Positions 1 through 7,253 of a DNA stretch of 64,000 bases are shown here, in pieces (position 1 is the stretch's first letter; every line of letters starts with the position of its first letter). This stretch comes from Mucilaginibacter terrenus. Lineage in GTDB: Bacteria; Bacteroidota; Bacteroidia; Sphingobacteriales; Sphingobacteriaceae. A program made the position numbers and the translations under genes. The notes under the pieces were generated by a model that searched no databases, was not told where the DNA came from, and saw only the letters and a program-made list of their open reading frames with translations. Location: assembly GCF_003432065.1 (NCBI RefSeq), contig NZ_QWDE01000005.1, positions 119,883-183,882 on the forward strand, in the 5' to 3' direction.

Positions 1-341
1 GGAACGATGTTTATTATGAGATAAATTTCAGCCCCATTTTTAATGACGAAGGATTAATAGCAGGCGTAGGTTGTTTTGCACACGATATTACTCAACGGCT
101 GGAGTACGAGAACGAGATAATACTCCAAAATGAGCGTTTAAAACAAATTGCCAACCTAAGCTCGCATGAACTGAGGCGGCCCGTTGCCAGCATGCTGGGT
201 TTACTAAGCCTGATTGACCTTAACCGGTTTGACAATCCCGAGAACGAGCAAACCATACGTTACCTTGTAGATGTAGGTAAAGAAATAGACAAAGTGATAC
301 GCCTGATTGTTGATAATACTTTCACCGACAAACTGGTCTAA
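1..341 (+). CDS. PAS/HisKA sensor protein, C-terminal fragment without ATPase domain
   Basis: The frame is open from the window edge (first full codon at 3) to TAA at 339-341, about 112 residues; the N-terminus lies outside. The first 35 residues end in HDITQR, which matches the end of a PAS/PAC domain. A short linker is followed by an H-box-like segment, SSHELRRPVASMLG, typical of HisKA dimerisation domains. The protein stops about 55 residues after the histidine, so there is no N, G1 or G2 box. It is therefore either a phosphoacceptor or dimerisation partner or a degenerate kinase, not a complete one. The family is clear; the function is inferred. Confidence 0.7.
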   Translation, partial: NDVYYEINFSPIFNDEGLIAGVGCFAHDITQRLEYENEIILQNERLKQIANLSSHELRRPVASMLGLLSLIDLNRFDNPENEQTIRYLVDVGKEIDKVIRLIVDNTFTDKLV

Positions 342-487
342 ATCAGCCGAAATTTTTTCGATTTTGTGTAACAATTACACTAGCCGGCTATCTTATAATC
401 GCTATATAGCCAAGGTCTCATAAAGCTATAAGTTTTTGTGAGGAGCCCGCACCTTAAGGGCCCCGTTAAAATCAAATTACTTTCAAA

Positions 488-1318
488 ATGTCTGATTCTA
501 TCCTCCAATTCTGGTGGGTGCTGCCGCTTGTTGCCGCCCTCCTGGCGTACAAATTTGTACTGCAAGTTTTTTTTGGTATGATCATCGTTCCTGATGACCG
601 CATTGGTTTGGTTGTTAAAAAATTTACGCTCTATGGCGATAAGCGGCTGCCCGACGGCCGCATTATAGCCATACAGGGCGAGGCCGGTATGCAGGCAAAA
701 CCCCTTGCCCCGGGTTTGTACTGGCGCTTATGGCCATGGCAATACACCATTACCATGGAGCACTTTACAGTTATTCCGCAAGACAAACTGGGCCTGGTAA
801 AAGCTAAAGACGGCGCACCTATGGATACCGGCCGTGTGTTAGGCAAACCAGTAGCGTGCGATAAGTTTCAGGATGCGCAGGCGTTCCTGGAAAACAATGG
901 CCAAAAAGGCCCCCAGGCAGCTTTCCTTACACCAGGTAGCTATCGTATCAACACCTTTTTGTTCGAAATAGAAATGGTGCCTATCACCCGTATACAGGAA
1001 AATAAGGTAGGTATTGTAACCACGCTTGACGGCGAGCCGCTTGACAAAGGTGAAATTGCCGGCGGATCTGTTGCCGGTCACCGTAACTACCAGGACCCGA
1101 TGGCGTTCATTCAATCTGGCGGTAAAAAAGGCCTGCAGGAAGATGTTATACTGGCAGGTACCTATTACCTTAACCCGTGGTTTGCTATTGTTGAACAGGT
1201 GGAAATGATACACATCCATATTGGTTATGTAGGCGTAGTAAACTCCTTTGTAGGTCCGGAAGGCACTGATACCAGCGGCATAGGCTTTACTCATGGTAAC
1301 ATTGTAAAGAAATTTTAA
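488..1318 (+). CDS. SPFH/flotillin-like membrane protein, N-terminal part (gene interrupted by in-frame TAA)
   Basis: 276 residues. It starts with a membrane anchor (about residues 8-34), followed by repeated beta-rich segments such as VPITRIQENKVGIVTT and IHIGYVGVVNSF. These resemble the N-terminal half of large bacterial SPFH-domain proteins that scaffold membrane microdomains. The frame ends at TAA 1316-1318, and the same frame continues at once (KGVWDEPLDPGKHPVN) with the rest of the family sequence in the next entry. In homologues this junction runs straight through, so 488-2368 was probably one gene of about 626 residues. The stop may be a real nonsense mutation (GAA to TAA would suffice), a readthrough site or a base-call error. 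Confidence 0.75.
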   Translation: MSDSILQFWWVLPLVAALLAYKFVLQVFFGMIIVPDDRIGLVVKKFTLYGDKRLPDGRIIAIQGEAGMQAKPLAPGLYWRLWPWQYTITMEHFTVIPQDKLGLVKAKDGAPMDTGRVLGKPVACDKFQDAQAFLENNGQKGPQAAFLTPGSYRINTFLFEIEMVPITRIQENKVGIVTTLDGEPLDKGEIAGGSVAGHRNYQDPMAFIQSGGKKGLQEDVILAGTYYLNPWFAIVEQVEMIHIHIGYVGVVNSFVGPEGTDTSGIGFTHGNIVKKF

Positions 1319-1324
1319 AAAGGC

Positions 1325-2368
1325 GTGTGGGACGAGCCCCTGGACCCCGGCAAGCACCCGGTAAACATTTACACCCATACGGTAGAGATTGTACCAACCA
1401 CCAACATAGTGCTTAACTGGGCCAACAGCCGAACCGAGTCGCATGAGCTGGATAAGAACCTGTGTACCATCAGTGTACGTTCATCAGATGGTTTTACCTT
1501 TAATTTGGACGTGTCACAGATCATCCACATACCGCGTAACGAAGCGCCGAAAGTTATCGCGAGGTTTGGTAACATGAAAAATCTGGTATCGCAGGTGCTT
1601 GAGCCTACCATTGCCAACTATTTCCGTAACTCGGCACAAAAGAGCGGTGTGATAGAGTTCCTCACCAACCGTTCACAAAGACAGGAAGATGCCCGTGCAC
1701 AGATAGGCAAAGTACTGGCCGACTATAACGTTGAGGGCGTGGACACGCTGATTGGCGATATTGTGCCACCGGAAGCTTTAATGCGCACTTTGACAGACCG
1801 TAAGATAGCCGAGCAGGAACGTGTTACCTACGAGATACAAAAAAGCGCACAGATAGAACGTAAAGAGTTTGAAAGCGCTAAGGCAGGTGCCGATATGCAG
1901 CCGGAGGTTGTAAAATCTACCCGCCAGGTAGAAATAAACACCCAGATGGCGGCTTCAAAAGTGGCTGCAGCGAAGGGTGACGCGGAATCGCGCATTATTA
2001 ATGCTAAGGCAGATGCGGAAAATAAAACCATTATCGCCAAAGCGGATGCGGAGGCCAAAACTATCAACGCGAAAGCCGATGCCGCAGCAACCGAAGTAAA
2101 CGGTAACGCGGAAGCCGGTAAGATTAAAGCCGTAGGTTTGGCAGAAGCTGAAGTGACTAAGCAAAAAACCGAAGCGATGGGTACCGAGCAATATGCCATA
2201 GTACGCGTAGCCGAAGCGCTTGCCAGCAACGGCGTAAAACTGGTACCGGAAATTCTGGTGAGCGGCAAAGACGGCGGCAGCGGTGGTATGATAGATGCCC
2301 TTATAGGCAACGAGATGCTGAAGAAACTACAGCGCGAAAGCGAAGCTAAAAAGCCGGAAGCCATCTAA
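1325..2368 (+). CDS. SPFH/flotillin-like protein, SPFH core and coiled-coil part (same gene as 488-1318)
   Basis: 347 residues from GTG 1325, in the same frame as the upstream ORF and only two codons after its stop. It has the SPFH core (VEIVPTTNIVLNW, DGFTFNLDVSQIIHI, RNSAQ, DTLIGDIVPPEALM at about residues 15-150). A long Ala/Lys/Asp-rich coiled coil follows (about 185-275, with NAKADAE-type repeats), then a C-terminal oligomerisation tail. Alone it lacks a membrane anchor, and the GTG may not be a true start. Separate translation cannot be excluded, but a broken or read-through single gene is more likely. A strong terminator follows at 2388. Confidence 0.75.
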   Translation: MWDEPLDPGKHPVNIYTHTVEIVPTTNIVLNWANSRTESHELDKNLCTISVRSSDGFTFNLDVSQIIHIPRNEAPKVIARFGNMKNLVSQVLEPTIANYFRNSAQKSGVIEFLTNRSQRQEDARAQIGKVLADYNVEGVDTLIGDIVPPEALMRTLTDRKIAEQERVTYEIQKSAQIERKEFESAKAGADMQPEVVKSTRQVEINTQMAASKVAAAKGDAESRIINAKADAENKTIIAKADAEAKTINAKADAAATEVNGNAEAGKIKAVGLAEAEVTKQKTEAMGTEQYAIVRVAEALASNGVKLVPEILVSGKDGGSGGMIDALIGNEMLKKLQRESEAKKPEAI

Positions 2369-2387
2369 CCACTATTTACAGAAAGCA

Positions 2388-2427
2388 AAAAGAGCGGCTG
2401 ACCACATGGGATCAGCCGCTCTTTTTT
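2388..2427 (+). terminator. Rho-independent terminator of the SPFH gene
   Basis: Arms AAGAGCGGCTGA and TCAGCCGCTCTT form a perfect stem of at least 12 bp around a short loop and are followed by a T run. It begins about 20 bases after the stop codon at 2368. Confidence 0.9.
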
Positions 2428-2592
2428 AGTCCTCAACCAGGCCTAAATTATACCTGTAGTTTATACTATTACTTGCAAATAAAATTTAAAATAGCCTGTT
2501 TTTTACGTGTGGTTTTTGAAGGTTCCCGCATCAAAATCAAGGCAAAAACCGCCAAATTGATGCGTTTAGAAGCCTTTTATTGCTGGTAACTT

Positions 2593-2638
2593 AAAAGTGT
2601 TCAAAATGCCCGCGGCACAAAAAAACGTGAACACTTTT
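2593..2638 (-). terminator. Inverted repeat downstream of pfkA, probable terminator
   Basis: AAAAGTGTTCA (2593-2603) and TGAACACTTTT (2628-2638) are perfect 11-base arms around a 24-base loop. The hairpin sits 12 bases beyond the pfkA stop on the pfkA strand. There is no long T run, so termination is inferred from position. The word GTGTTCA recurs at 37459-37493, downstream of gapN. Confidence 0.5.
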
Positions 2639-2649
2639 GAACACCCGCG

Positions 2650-3627
2650 CTAAATGGACAGTATCTCTACGATCTTTAAAAAGTTAGCGTTTATCTCTAC
2701 GTTGTGCTTGCAGGCATGCTCAAACGGTGTGTAAGAAATCTCGTTATGTACGATGCCTATCATCTCATTACGGTGCCCGTCGCGCAGCGCCTCTACTGCT
2801 GCTACACCTATACGGCTGGCCAATACGCGGTCCATACAGGTAGGTTTGCCCCCACGTTGTATGTGCCCCAGTATAGATACGCGAGTATCGTAGTTCGGGA
2901 ACTTTTCTTTCACCTGATGGCCAATCTCAAAAGCATTGCCGGCTTCCTCGCCTTCTGCTACGATAACAATTTTAGATGACTTATCCTTACGGCCGTTCTC
3001 CAGCTTGTCCATCAACGCGTCAAGATCACGCTTAGTCTCAGGGATCATAATAGCCTCAGCACCAGATGCGATACCAGTACGCAGCGCAATTAAACCACAG
3101 TCGCGGCCCATAACCTCTACAATAAACACACGGTCGTGAGACTCAGCAGTATCGCGTATTTTATCTACGGCGTCTATAACGGTGTTTATAGCAGTGTCGT
3201 AACCAATGGTAAAATCGGTTCCGTAAAGGTCATTATCAATGGTACCGGGTAAACCTACAACAGGCACATCAAACTCATTGCCGAATATGCGCGCACCGGT
3301 AAATGTACCATCACCACCAATAGCAACAAGTCCGTCAATTTCGTTACGCTTTAGCTGATCGTAAGCTAACCTGCGGCCTTCCGGTGTACGGAATTGCTCA
3401 CTGCGTGCGGTCTTCAATATGGTGCCACCACGCTGTATAATGTTAGCAACAGATTTAACGTCCATTGGTATGAACTCACCATTTATCATGCCTTCATATC
3501 CTCGGCGAATACCAATAACTTCAATATTATAGTATTGCGCAGAACGTACCACTGCCCTTATGGCAGCATTCATTCCGGGTGCATCGCCTCCTGAAGTAAA
3601 AAGTCCTATTTTTTTGATTTGCGTCAT
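2650..3627 (-). CDS. pfkA: ATP-dependent 6-phosphofructokinase
   Basis: This enzyme phosphorylates fructose 6-phosphate to fructose 1,6-bisphosphate in cytosolic glycolysis. The 325 residues match the usual bacterial PfkA length. GGDAPGMNA (13-21) binds ATP. GGDGT (104-108) has Gly after Asp, as in ATP-using rather than pyrophosphate-using enzymes. PGTIDND (127-133) carries the catalytic Asp, and VMGRDCG (about 172-178) contacts the sugar phosphate. The gene is monocistronic. A -7-like box, TAAATTTG, lies at 3731-3738 on this strand, and a two-tier hairpin occupies the leader (see 3678-3722), suggesting post-transcriptional control. Confidence 0.97.
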   Translation of the reverse strand: MTQIKKIGLFTSGGDAPGMNAAIRAVVRSAQYYNIEVIGIRRGYEGMINGEFIPMDVKSVANIIQRGGTILKTARSEQFRTPEGRRLAYDQLKRNEIDGLVAIGGDGTFTGARIFGNEFDVPVVGLPGTIDNDLYGTDFTIGYDTAINTVIDAVDKIRDTAESHDRVFIVEVMGRDCGLIALRTGIASGAEAIMIPETKRDLDALMDKLENGRKDKSSKIVIVAEGEEAGNAFEIGHQVKEKFPNYDTRVSILGHIQRGGKPTCMDRVLASRIGVAAVEALRDGHRNEMIGIVHNEISYTPFEHACKHNVEINANFLKIVEILSI

Positions 3628-3677
3628 TTGCTGGGGAAAACGCTCAATAGCTTATAAATGATTAATTTACCTAACCC

Positions 3678-3722
3678 TTAAACGCCATTAATCAGCATAG
3701 CTGTATACTATGCAGCGTTTAA
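3678..3722 (-). promoter_or_regulatory. Two-tier hairpin in the pfkA leader
   Basis: Outer arms TTAAACGC (3678-3685) and GCGTTTAA (3715-3722) enclose inner arms GCATAG (3695-3700) and CTATGC (3708-3713). The leader therefore folds into one hairpin with an asymmetric bulge. It lies between the putative -7 box (3731-3738) and the start codon at 3627, so it should be transcribed. Its role is unknown: RNA fold, protein operator or transcript stabiliser. Confidence 0.45.
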
Positions 3723-3804
3723 AAGTCGCGCAAATTTACATTTTTTTGTCAAACCTGACCTGTAGAATTGAGATTGCTTTGAGATTAACTGTTACTCGTA
3801 CAGA

Positions 3805-5532
3805 TTATTTGGCAGCATTGTAAGCTTTGAGGCCGCTATCTAAAAATTTTAAATAGTTATCCACGCTATAATTTGCCCCCTGAGCCGGGACTAAGACAGT
3901 TCCGTTTCCATCCATTATTACATAATTAGGTTGCGAGTTGGAATTAAATCTTGATGCTTCCATATCGCTCCATTTAGCTCCAATGGTTGTGATTTTCTTT
4001 CCACTATAACTTGATACAAATACATCCTCAGGAGCAAGATCGGCTTTGTCATCAACAAACAGCTGAAGCAAAATAAAGTCGTTTTTTATCTTCTTAAAAA
4101 CCTCTTTATCAGACCATACATCTGCCTCCATTTTGCGACAATTCACGCAAACAAAACCTGTAAAGTCAATCAATATTGGCTTGTGTAATTCCTTAGAAAC
4201 TTGTAACGCCTGGTCGTAATCATACCACGGATCAAGCCCTCTGATTTTGTTGCTGATATAGTTACTGGCATATTTACGCTCTTTTATGCTAGACGTCACC
4301 GCAGTGCTCCCACTTGAGGTAGCCCCTGAATCAGGTAATTGGGATAAATTGAAGTCCTGCGTTCCCTCGGGAGGCAGAAAAGCGCTTATAGATTTTAAAG
4401 GCGCTCCCCAAAGGCCTGGGACCATGTAAACAACAAACGCAAAAACTATTATAGAAAAAAACAGCCGTGGTATTGTTACATATGGCACCTCACTATCGTG
4501 CGAGAACTTTAGCTTTCCTAAAATATATAAGCCGAGCAGCACACCTATAGTTATCCATAAGGATAAAAATATTTCACGATGAAAAAGATTCCAGTGGTAA
4601 GCCAGATCTACGTTAGATAAAAATTTCAGTGCAAATGCCAGTTCTAAAAAACCAAGTACGACCTTAACACTGTTTAACCATCCACCAGATTTTGGCAGGC
4701 TCTTTAACATGGATGGAAAAAGGGCAAAAATGGTAAACGGCAAAGCTAAAGCAAAAGAAAACCCGAACATACCTATTGCTGGGGCAAGACGATGTCCTTT
4801 AGATGCCGCTTCGACAAGCAATGTGCCTATGATAGGGCCTGTACACGAAAATGATACCACCACAAGTGTGGCGGCCATAAAAAATATTCCGGCTAAGCCA
4901 CCTTTGTCAGAATTTTGGTCGAGCTTGTTGGCTAGCGAACTAGGCAACGTAATTTCGAAAGCACCAAGGAACGATATAGCAAATACCACCAGCAGTAAAA
5001 AGAAAAAGATGTTGAACACCCCATTACTTGCCAGCGCATTAAGCGCATCTGATCCGAACAACAAAGTAATAATTAAGCCGAGGGCGACATAAATTATAAT
5101 TATCGACAAGCCATAAATCACTGAATGCGCAATTCCTTTTGCTCGGTTACCGGCTTTCTTGGTAAAAAAGCTAACTGTTAGTGGCAATAAAGGATAAATA
5201 CAAGGCATTATAATAGCTGCAAGCCCACCTAAAAATCCTTCGAGAAATATCTGCCATAGTGATTTTGGAACCTCCTTAGATGTTCCCGCTACAGTTTTCA
5301 AAGACTTCTCAATAGATGGTGCCTTTACTGTTGCGATAGAGTCAGCTGCTTTCTTTCGAATGGCAATACTATCAGCTGCGGTTGGTATATCAGTAAAGTT
5401 AAGACCGGCAGTATCAGCTGCTTTTTGCTGAGCAGATACCGCGTTTGGGATAAATGCCCCAAGTAAAATTATTACCGATAGAAATAATAATGCTTTACGC
5501 AAAAGGTTGCGGCTGTCGTGTGCCTTCATCAA
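3805..5532 (-). CDS. dsbD: DsbD-type thiol:disulfide interchange protein (transmembrane plus C-terminal thioredoxin domains)
   Basis: 575 residues. A signal peptide (about 1-34) is followed by a Ser/Ala/Lys-rich linker. An eight-helix DsbD/CcdA-like membrane domain follows, with Cys in IIMPCIYPLLPL and SFSCTGPIIG. The C-terminal thioredoxin domain has CVNC at 462-465. The family moves electrons from cytoplasmic thioredoxin to periplasmic proteins. The usual N-terminal alpha domain is missing here but is encoded by the next gene upstream (5546-5998), so the system is split over two cistrons. The start lies 13 bases after that gene's stop, consistent with an operon birA-alpha domain-dsbD. Confidence 0.92.
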   Translation of the reverse strand: MMKAHDSRNLLRKALLFLSVIILLGAFIPNAVSAQQKAADTAGLNFTDIPTAADSIAIRKKAADSIATVKAPSIEKSLKTVAGTSKEVPKSLWQIFLEGFLGGLAAIIMPCIYPLLPLTVSFFTKKAGNRAKGIAHSVIYGLSIIIIYVALGLIITLLFGSDALNALASNGVFNIFFFLLLVVFAISFLGAFEITLPSSLANKLDQNSDKGGLAGIFFMAATLVVVSFSCTGPIIGTLLVEAASKGHRLAPAIGMFGFSFALALPFTIFALFPSMLKSLPKSGGWLNSVKVVLGFLELAFALKFLSNVDLAYHWNLFHREIFLSLWITIGVLLGLYILGKLKFSHDSEVPYVTIPRLFFSIIVFAFVVYMVPGLWGAPLKSISAFLPPEGTQDFNLSQLPDSGATSSGSTAVTSSIKERKYASNYISNKIRGLDPWYDYDQALQVSKELHKPILIDFTGFVCVNCRKMEADVWSDKEVFKKIKNDFILLQLFVDDKADLAPEDVFVSSYSGKKITTIGAKWSDMEASRFNSNSQPNYVIMDGNGTVLVPAQGANYSVDNYLKFLDSGLKAYNAAK

Positions 5533-5545
5533 AGTATGCTAAATG

Positions 5546-5998
5546 TTATTTACCTAAAGGAATGGAGAATTCTACCTCTTCCGGCGGAAGGCACTTAGAA
5601 TTATTGCAAACCATGTACTCCAACTTACCTTTTACAGCAGCGGCCTTTGCAGATTTCAATTTTACCTTTTGCTGGAATACTACGGAGTTCTCAAAATAAC
5701 CAACATTCATCCCGAATACTTTCTCAAATTTAGATATAGGAGCTGGCTCAATAGTTTTACCTATTGGTGTGTATTCTTTAGAAGGACTGAAAGTGAAACT
5801 GGTTTTCACCGGTCCACCATCCTTAACCGTTTGGGAGTAGATATGCCAATCTTTATCAATCGTCGCTTTCAGATATACCACAGCTTCAGTTGCGCTAACC
5901 TTCTTGGCCGCATAAGACCACCTAACCGGATTTTCAATCTGTGCTTTAGCTCCAAATGCCATTAGAACGGCTACAACCGCTAACAATAATTTCTTCAT
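5546..5998 (-). CDS. Periplasmic DsbD alpha-domain protein
   Basis: 150 residues with a signal peptide (MKKLLLAVVAVLMAFGAKA) and an immunoglobulin-like domain of the DsbD N-terminal family. Near the C-terminus CNNSKCLPPEEV supplies the cysteine pair that shuttles electrons in DsbD alpha domains. Together with the 575-residue gene downstream it would reconstitute a full DsbD. Its ATG overlaps the birA stop (ATGA, 5995-5998), so the two are translationally coupled. The partner role is inferred from adjacency and domain complementarity. Confidence 0.88.
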   Translation of the reverse strand: MKKLLLAVVAVLMAFGAKAQIENPVRWSYAAKKVSATEAVVYLKATIDKDWHIYSQTVKDGGPVKTSFTFSPSKEYTPIGKTIEPAPISKFEKVFGMNVGYFENSVVFQQKVKLKSAKAAAVKGKLEYMVCNNSKCLPPEEVEFSIPLGK

Positions 5999-6771
5999 TT
6001 GTCTTTATTTAAAAATTCTATCTCTTTTAAGTTATAAAGCTTCTCTTCACCGTTGCTTAGTACAACCAATTGCCCTATAACCGTTGCTCCGGTTATCTCG
6101 CCGGTAAAAACCTGGTTGTTTGACCTGAATAGATGCTCTTCGTTTAAACGGTACAAGCAAGCCAAATACTTTTCCCTTATAAAAGTTAAGTTTCCGGCTT
6201 TCAGTTTAAGGTACCAGCCCTCTATATGGCTGCAAATTTGCGATAATATCTGCTGCAATTCATAATCCCTTTGTAATATCTGGCGAATGGAAACTGGAGC
6301 GCCTGACTCGACAGGAAAGTTATCCTGGTTAACATTTATGCCAATGCCAATTACCGAACTCTTGATTTGTCCGCCTTGTATCATATTTTCAATCAGCATT
6401 CCGCCTAGTTTCCTGTCGCCAAAGTAAATATCATTTGGCCATTTTATCTTTAATCTGTCACGCAACAGGGGGTATAAAGCGTCATAAACACCTAAGCTAA
6501 TTGCTCTTGTAAGGTCAAACTGTTGTTGTGGAGATATAAAAGAGGGTTTAAGCAATAAGCTAAAGGTGAGATTTTTGCCAGGCTGAGCATGCCAAACGTT
6601 ATTTTGCTGCCCGCGGCCAGCAAACTGGGTCTCTGCCATAATGACTGTCCCCTCGGGTACTGGCTTGGAATTTGACAGCATATCTTTTAGGTAATTGTTG
6701 GTAGAGTCAACTTCTTTAAGTGACACTAAATTTTGTCCAACAAATAATCCTGAAAATATGTTATTTTGCAA
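5995..6771 (-). CDS. birA: Biotin--[acetyl-CoA-carboxylase] ligase
   Basis: 258 residues, the short monofunctional form without the N-terminal DNA-binding domain of E. coli BirA. Family motifs are KEVDSTNNYL (substrate entry), the biotinyl-AMP loop GRGQQNNVW, KWPNDIYFGDRKLGGMLIE with the catalytic Lys, and GIGINVNQ. It activates biotin as biotinyl-AMP and attaches it to the carboxyl-carrier lysine of acetyl-CoA carboxylase. It is divergent from rsfS with under 50 bases between starts, so the promoters must overlap. Confidence 0.95.
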   Translation of the reverse strand: MQNNIFSGLFVGQNLVSLKEVDSTNNYLKDMLSNSKPVPEGTVIMAETQFAGRGQQNNVWHAQPGKNLTFSLLLKPSFISPQQQFDLTRAISLGVYDALYPLLRDRLKIKWPNDIYFGDRKLGGMLIENMIQGGQIKSSVIGIGINVNQDNFPVESGAPVSIRQILQRDYELQQILSQICSHIEGWYLKLKAGNLTFIREKYLACLYRLNEEHLFRSNNQVFTGEITGATVIGQLVVLSNGEEKLYNLKEIEFLNKDK

Positions 6772-6818
6772 CGTATAATAAATTAAAAACCGAAATCGTT
6801 CAAAACTAAATCTTTTTG

Positions 6819-7193
6819 ATGGTAAAAAGTAAAGTGATAAATGAATCCACTTACATATCTGAATTGGCTATACATGGCATGCAGGAAAAAAAGGGGAACG
6901 AACTCGTAAGGCTTGACCTGCGAAATATTAAAAGCTCGGTGGCAGATTATTTTGTGATTTGCCATGCCGATTCTGCCACACAAGTTAAAGCAATTGCAAA
7001 CAGCGTAGAAGACGAGATCTTTAAAGCTATACAAACAGAACCATGGCGCAAAGAAGGCCTGGAGTACGGCGAGTGGATATTGCTGGATTATGTTGACGTG
7101 GTAGTACACATCTTCAGGACCGATAAACGTGAGTATTATGGTGTTGAAGACCTTTGGGGTGATGCTGAAATTAAAAGCTTCAAAAGCGCTTAA
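6819..7193 (+). CDS. rsfS: Ribosome silencing factor RsfS
   Basis: About 124 residues. The RsfS/YbeB/Iojap signature is present: SVADYFVICHADSATQVKAI and the C-terminal LLDYVDVVVHIF...YGVEDLWGDAEI. RsfS binds L14 of the large ribosomal subunit and blocks subunit joining in starvation. I chose ATG 6819; a TTG immediately before it is in frame but less likely. It is followed after 60 bases by ftsH, an arrangement common in Bacteroidota. Confidence 0.95.
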   Translation: MVKSKVINESTYISELAIHGMQEKKGNELVRLDLRNIKSSVADYFVICHADSATQVKAIANSVEDEIFKAIQTEPWRKEGLEYGEWILLDYVDVVVHIFRTDKREYYGVEDLWGDAEIKSFKSA

Positions 7194-7247
7194 TAAGCTC
7201 GTAAATATATATACCTCTAAAATTATTGATTGACTGAATGAGCTTAT
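7193..7247 (+). promoter_or_regulatory. Inverted repeat spanning the rsfS-ftsH junction
   Basis: ATAAGCTC (7193-7200) and GAGCTTAT (7240-7247) are perfect 8-base arms around a 39-base AT-rich loop. The right arm ends six bases before the ftsH ATG. It could modulate ftsH translation or mRNA processing. With no T tract, it is not a terminator. Confidence 0.35.
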
Positions 7248-7253
7248 ATCGAA

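Noticed and set aside
839..1444. Long minus-strand ORF (201 codons) opposite the SPFH gene
   Set aside because: It is a frame shadow of the SPFH gene, spans its stop codon, and its sequence shows no domain or plausible start context.
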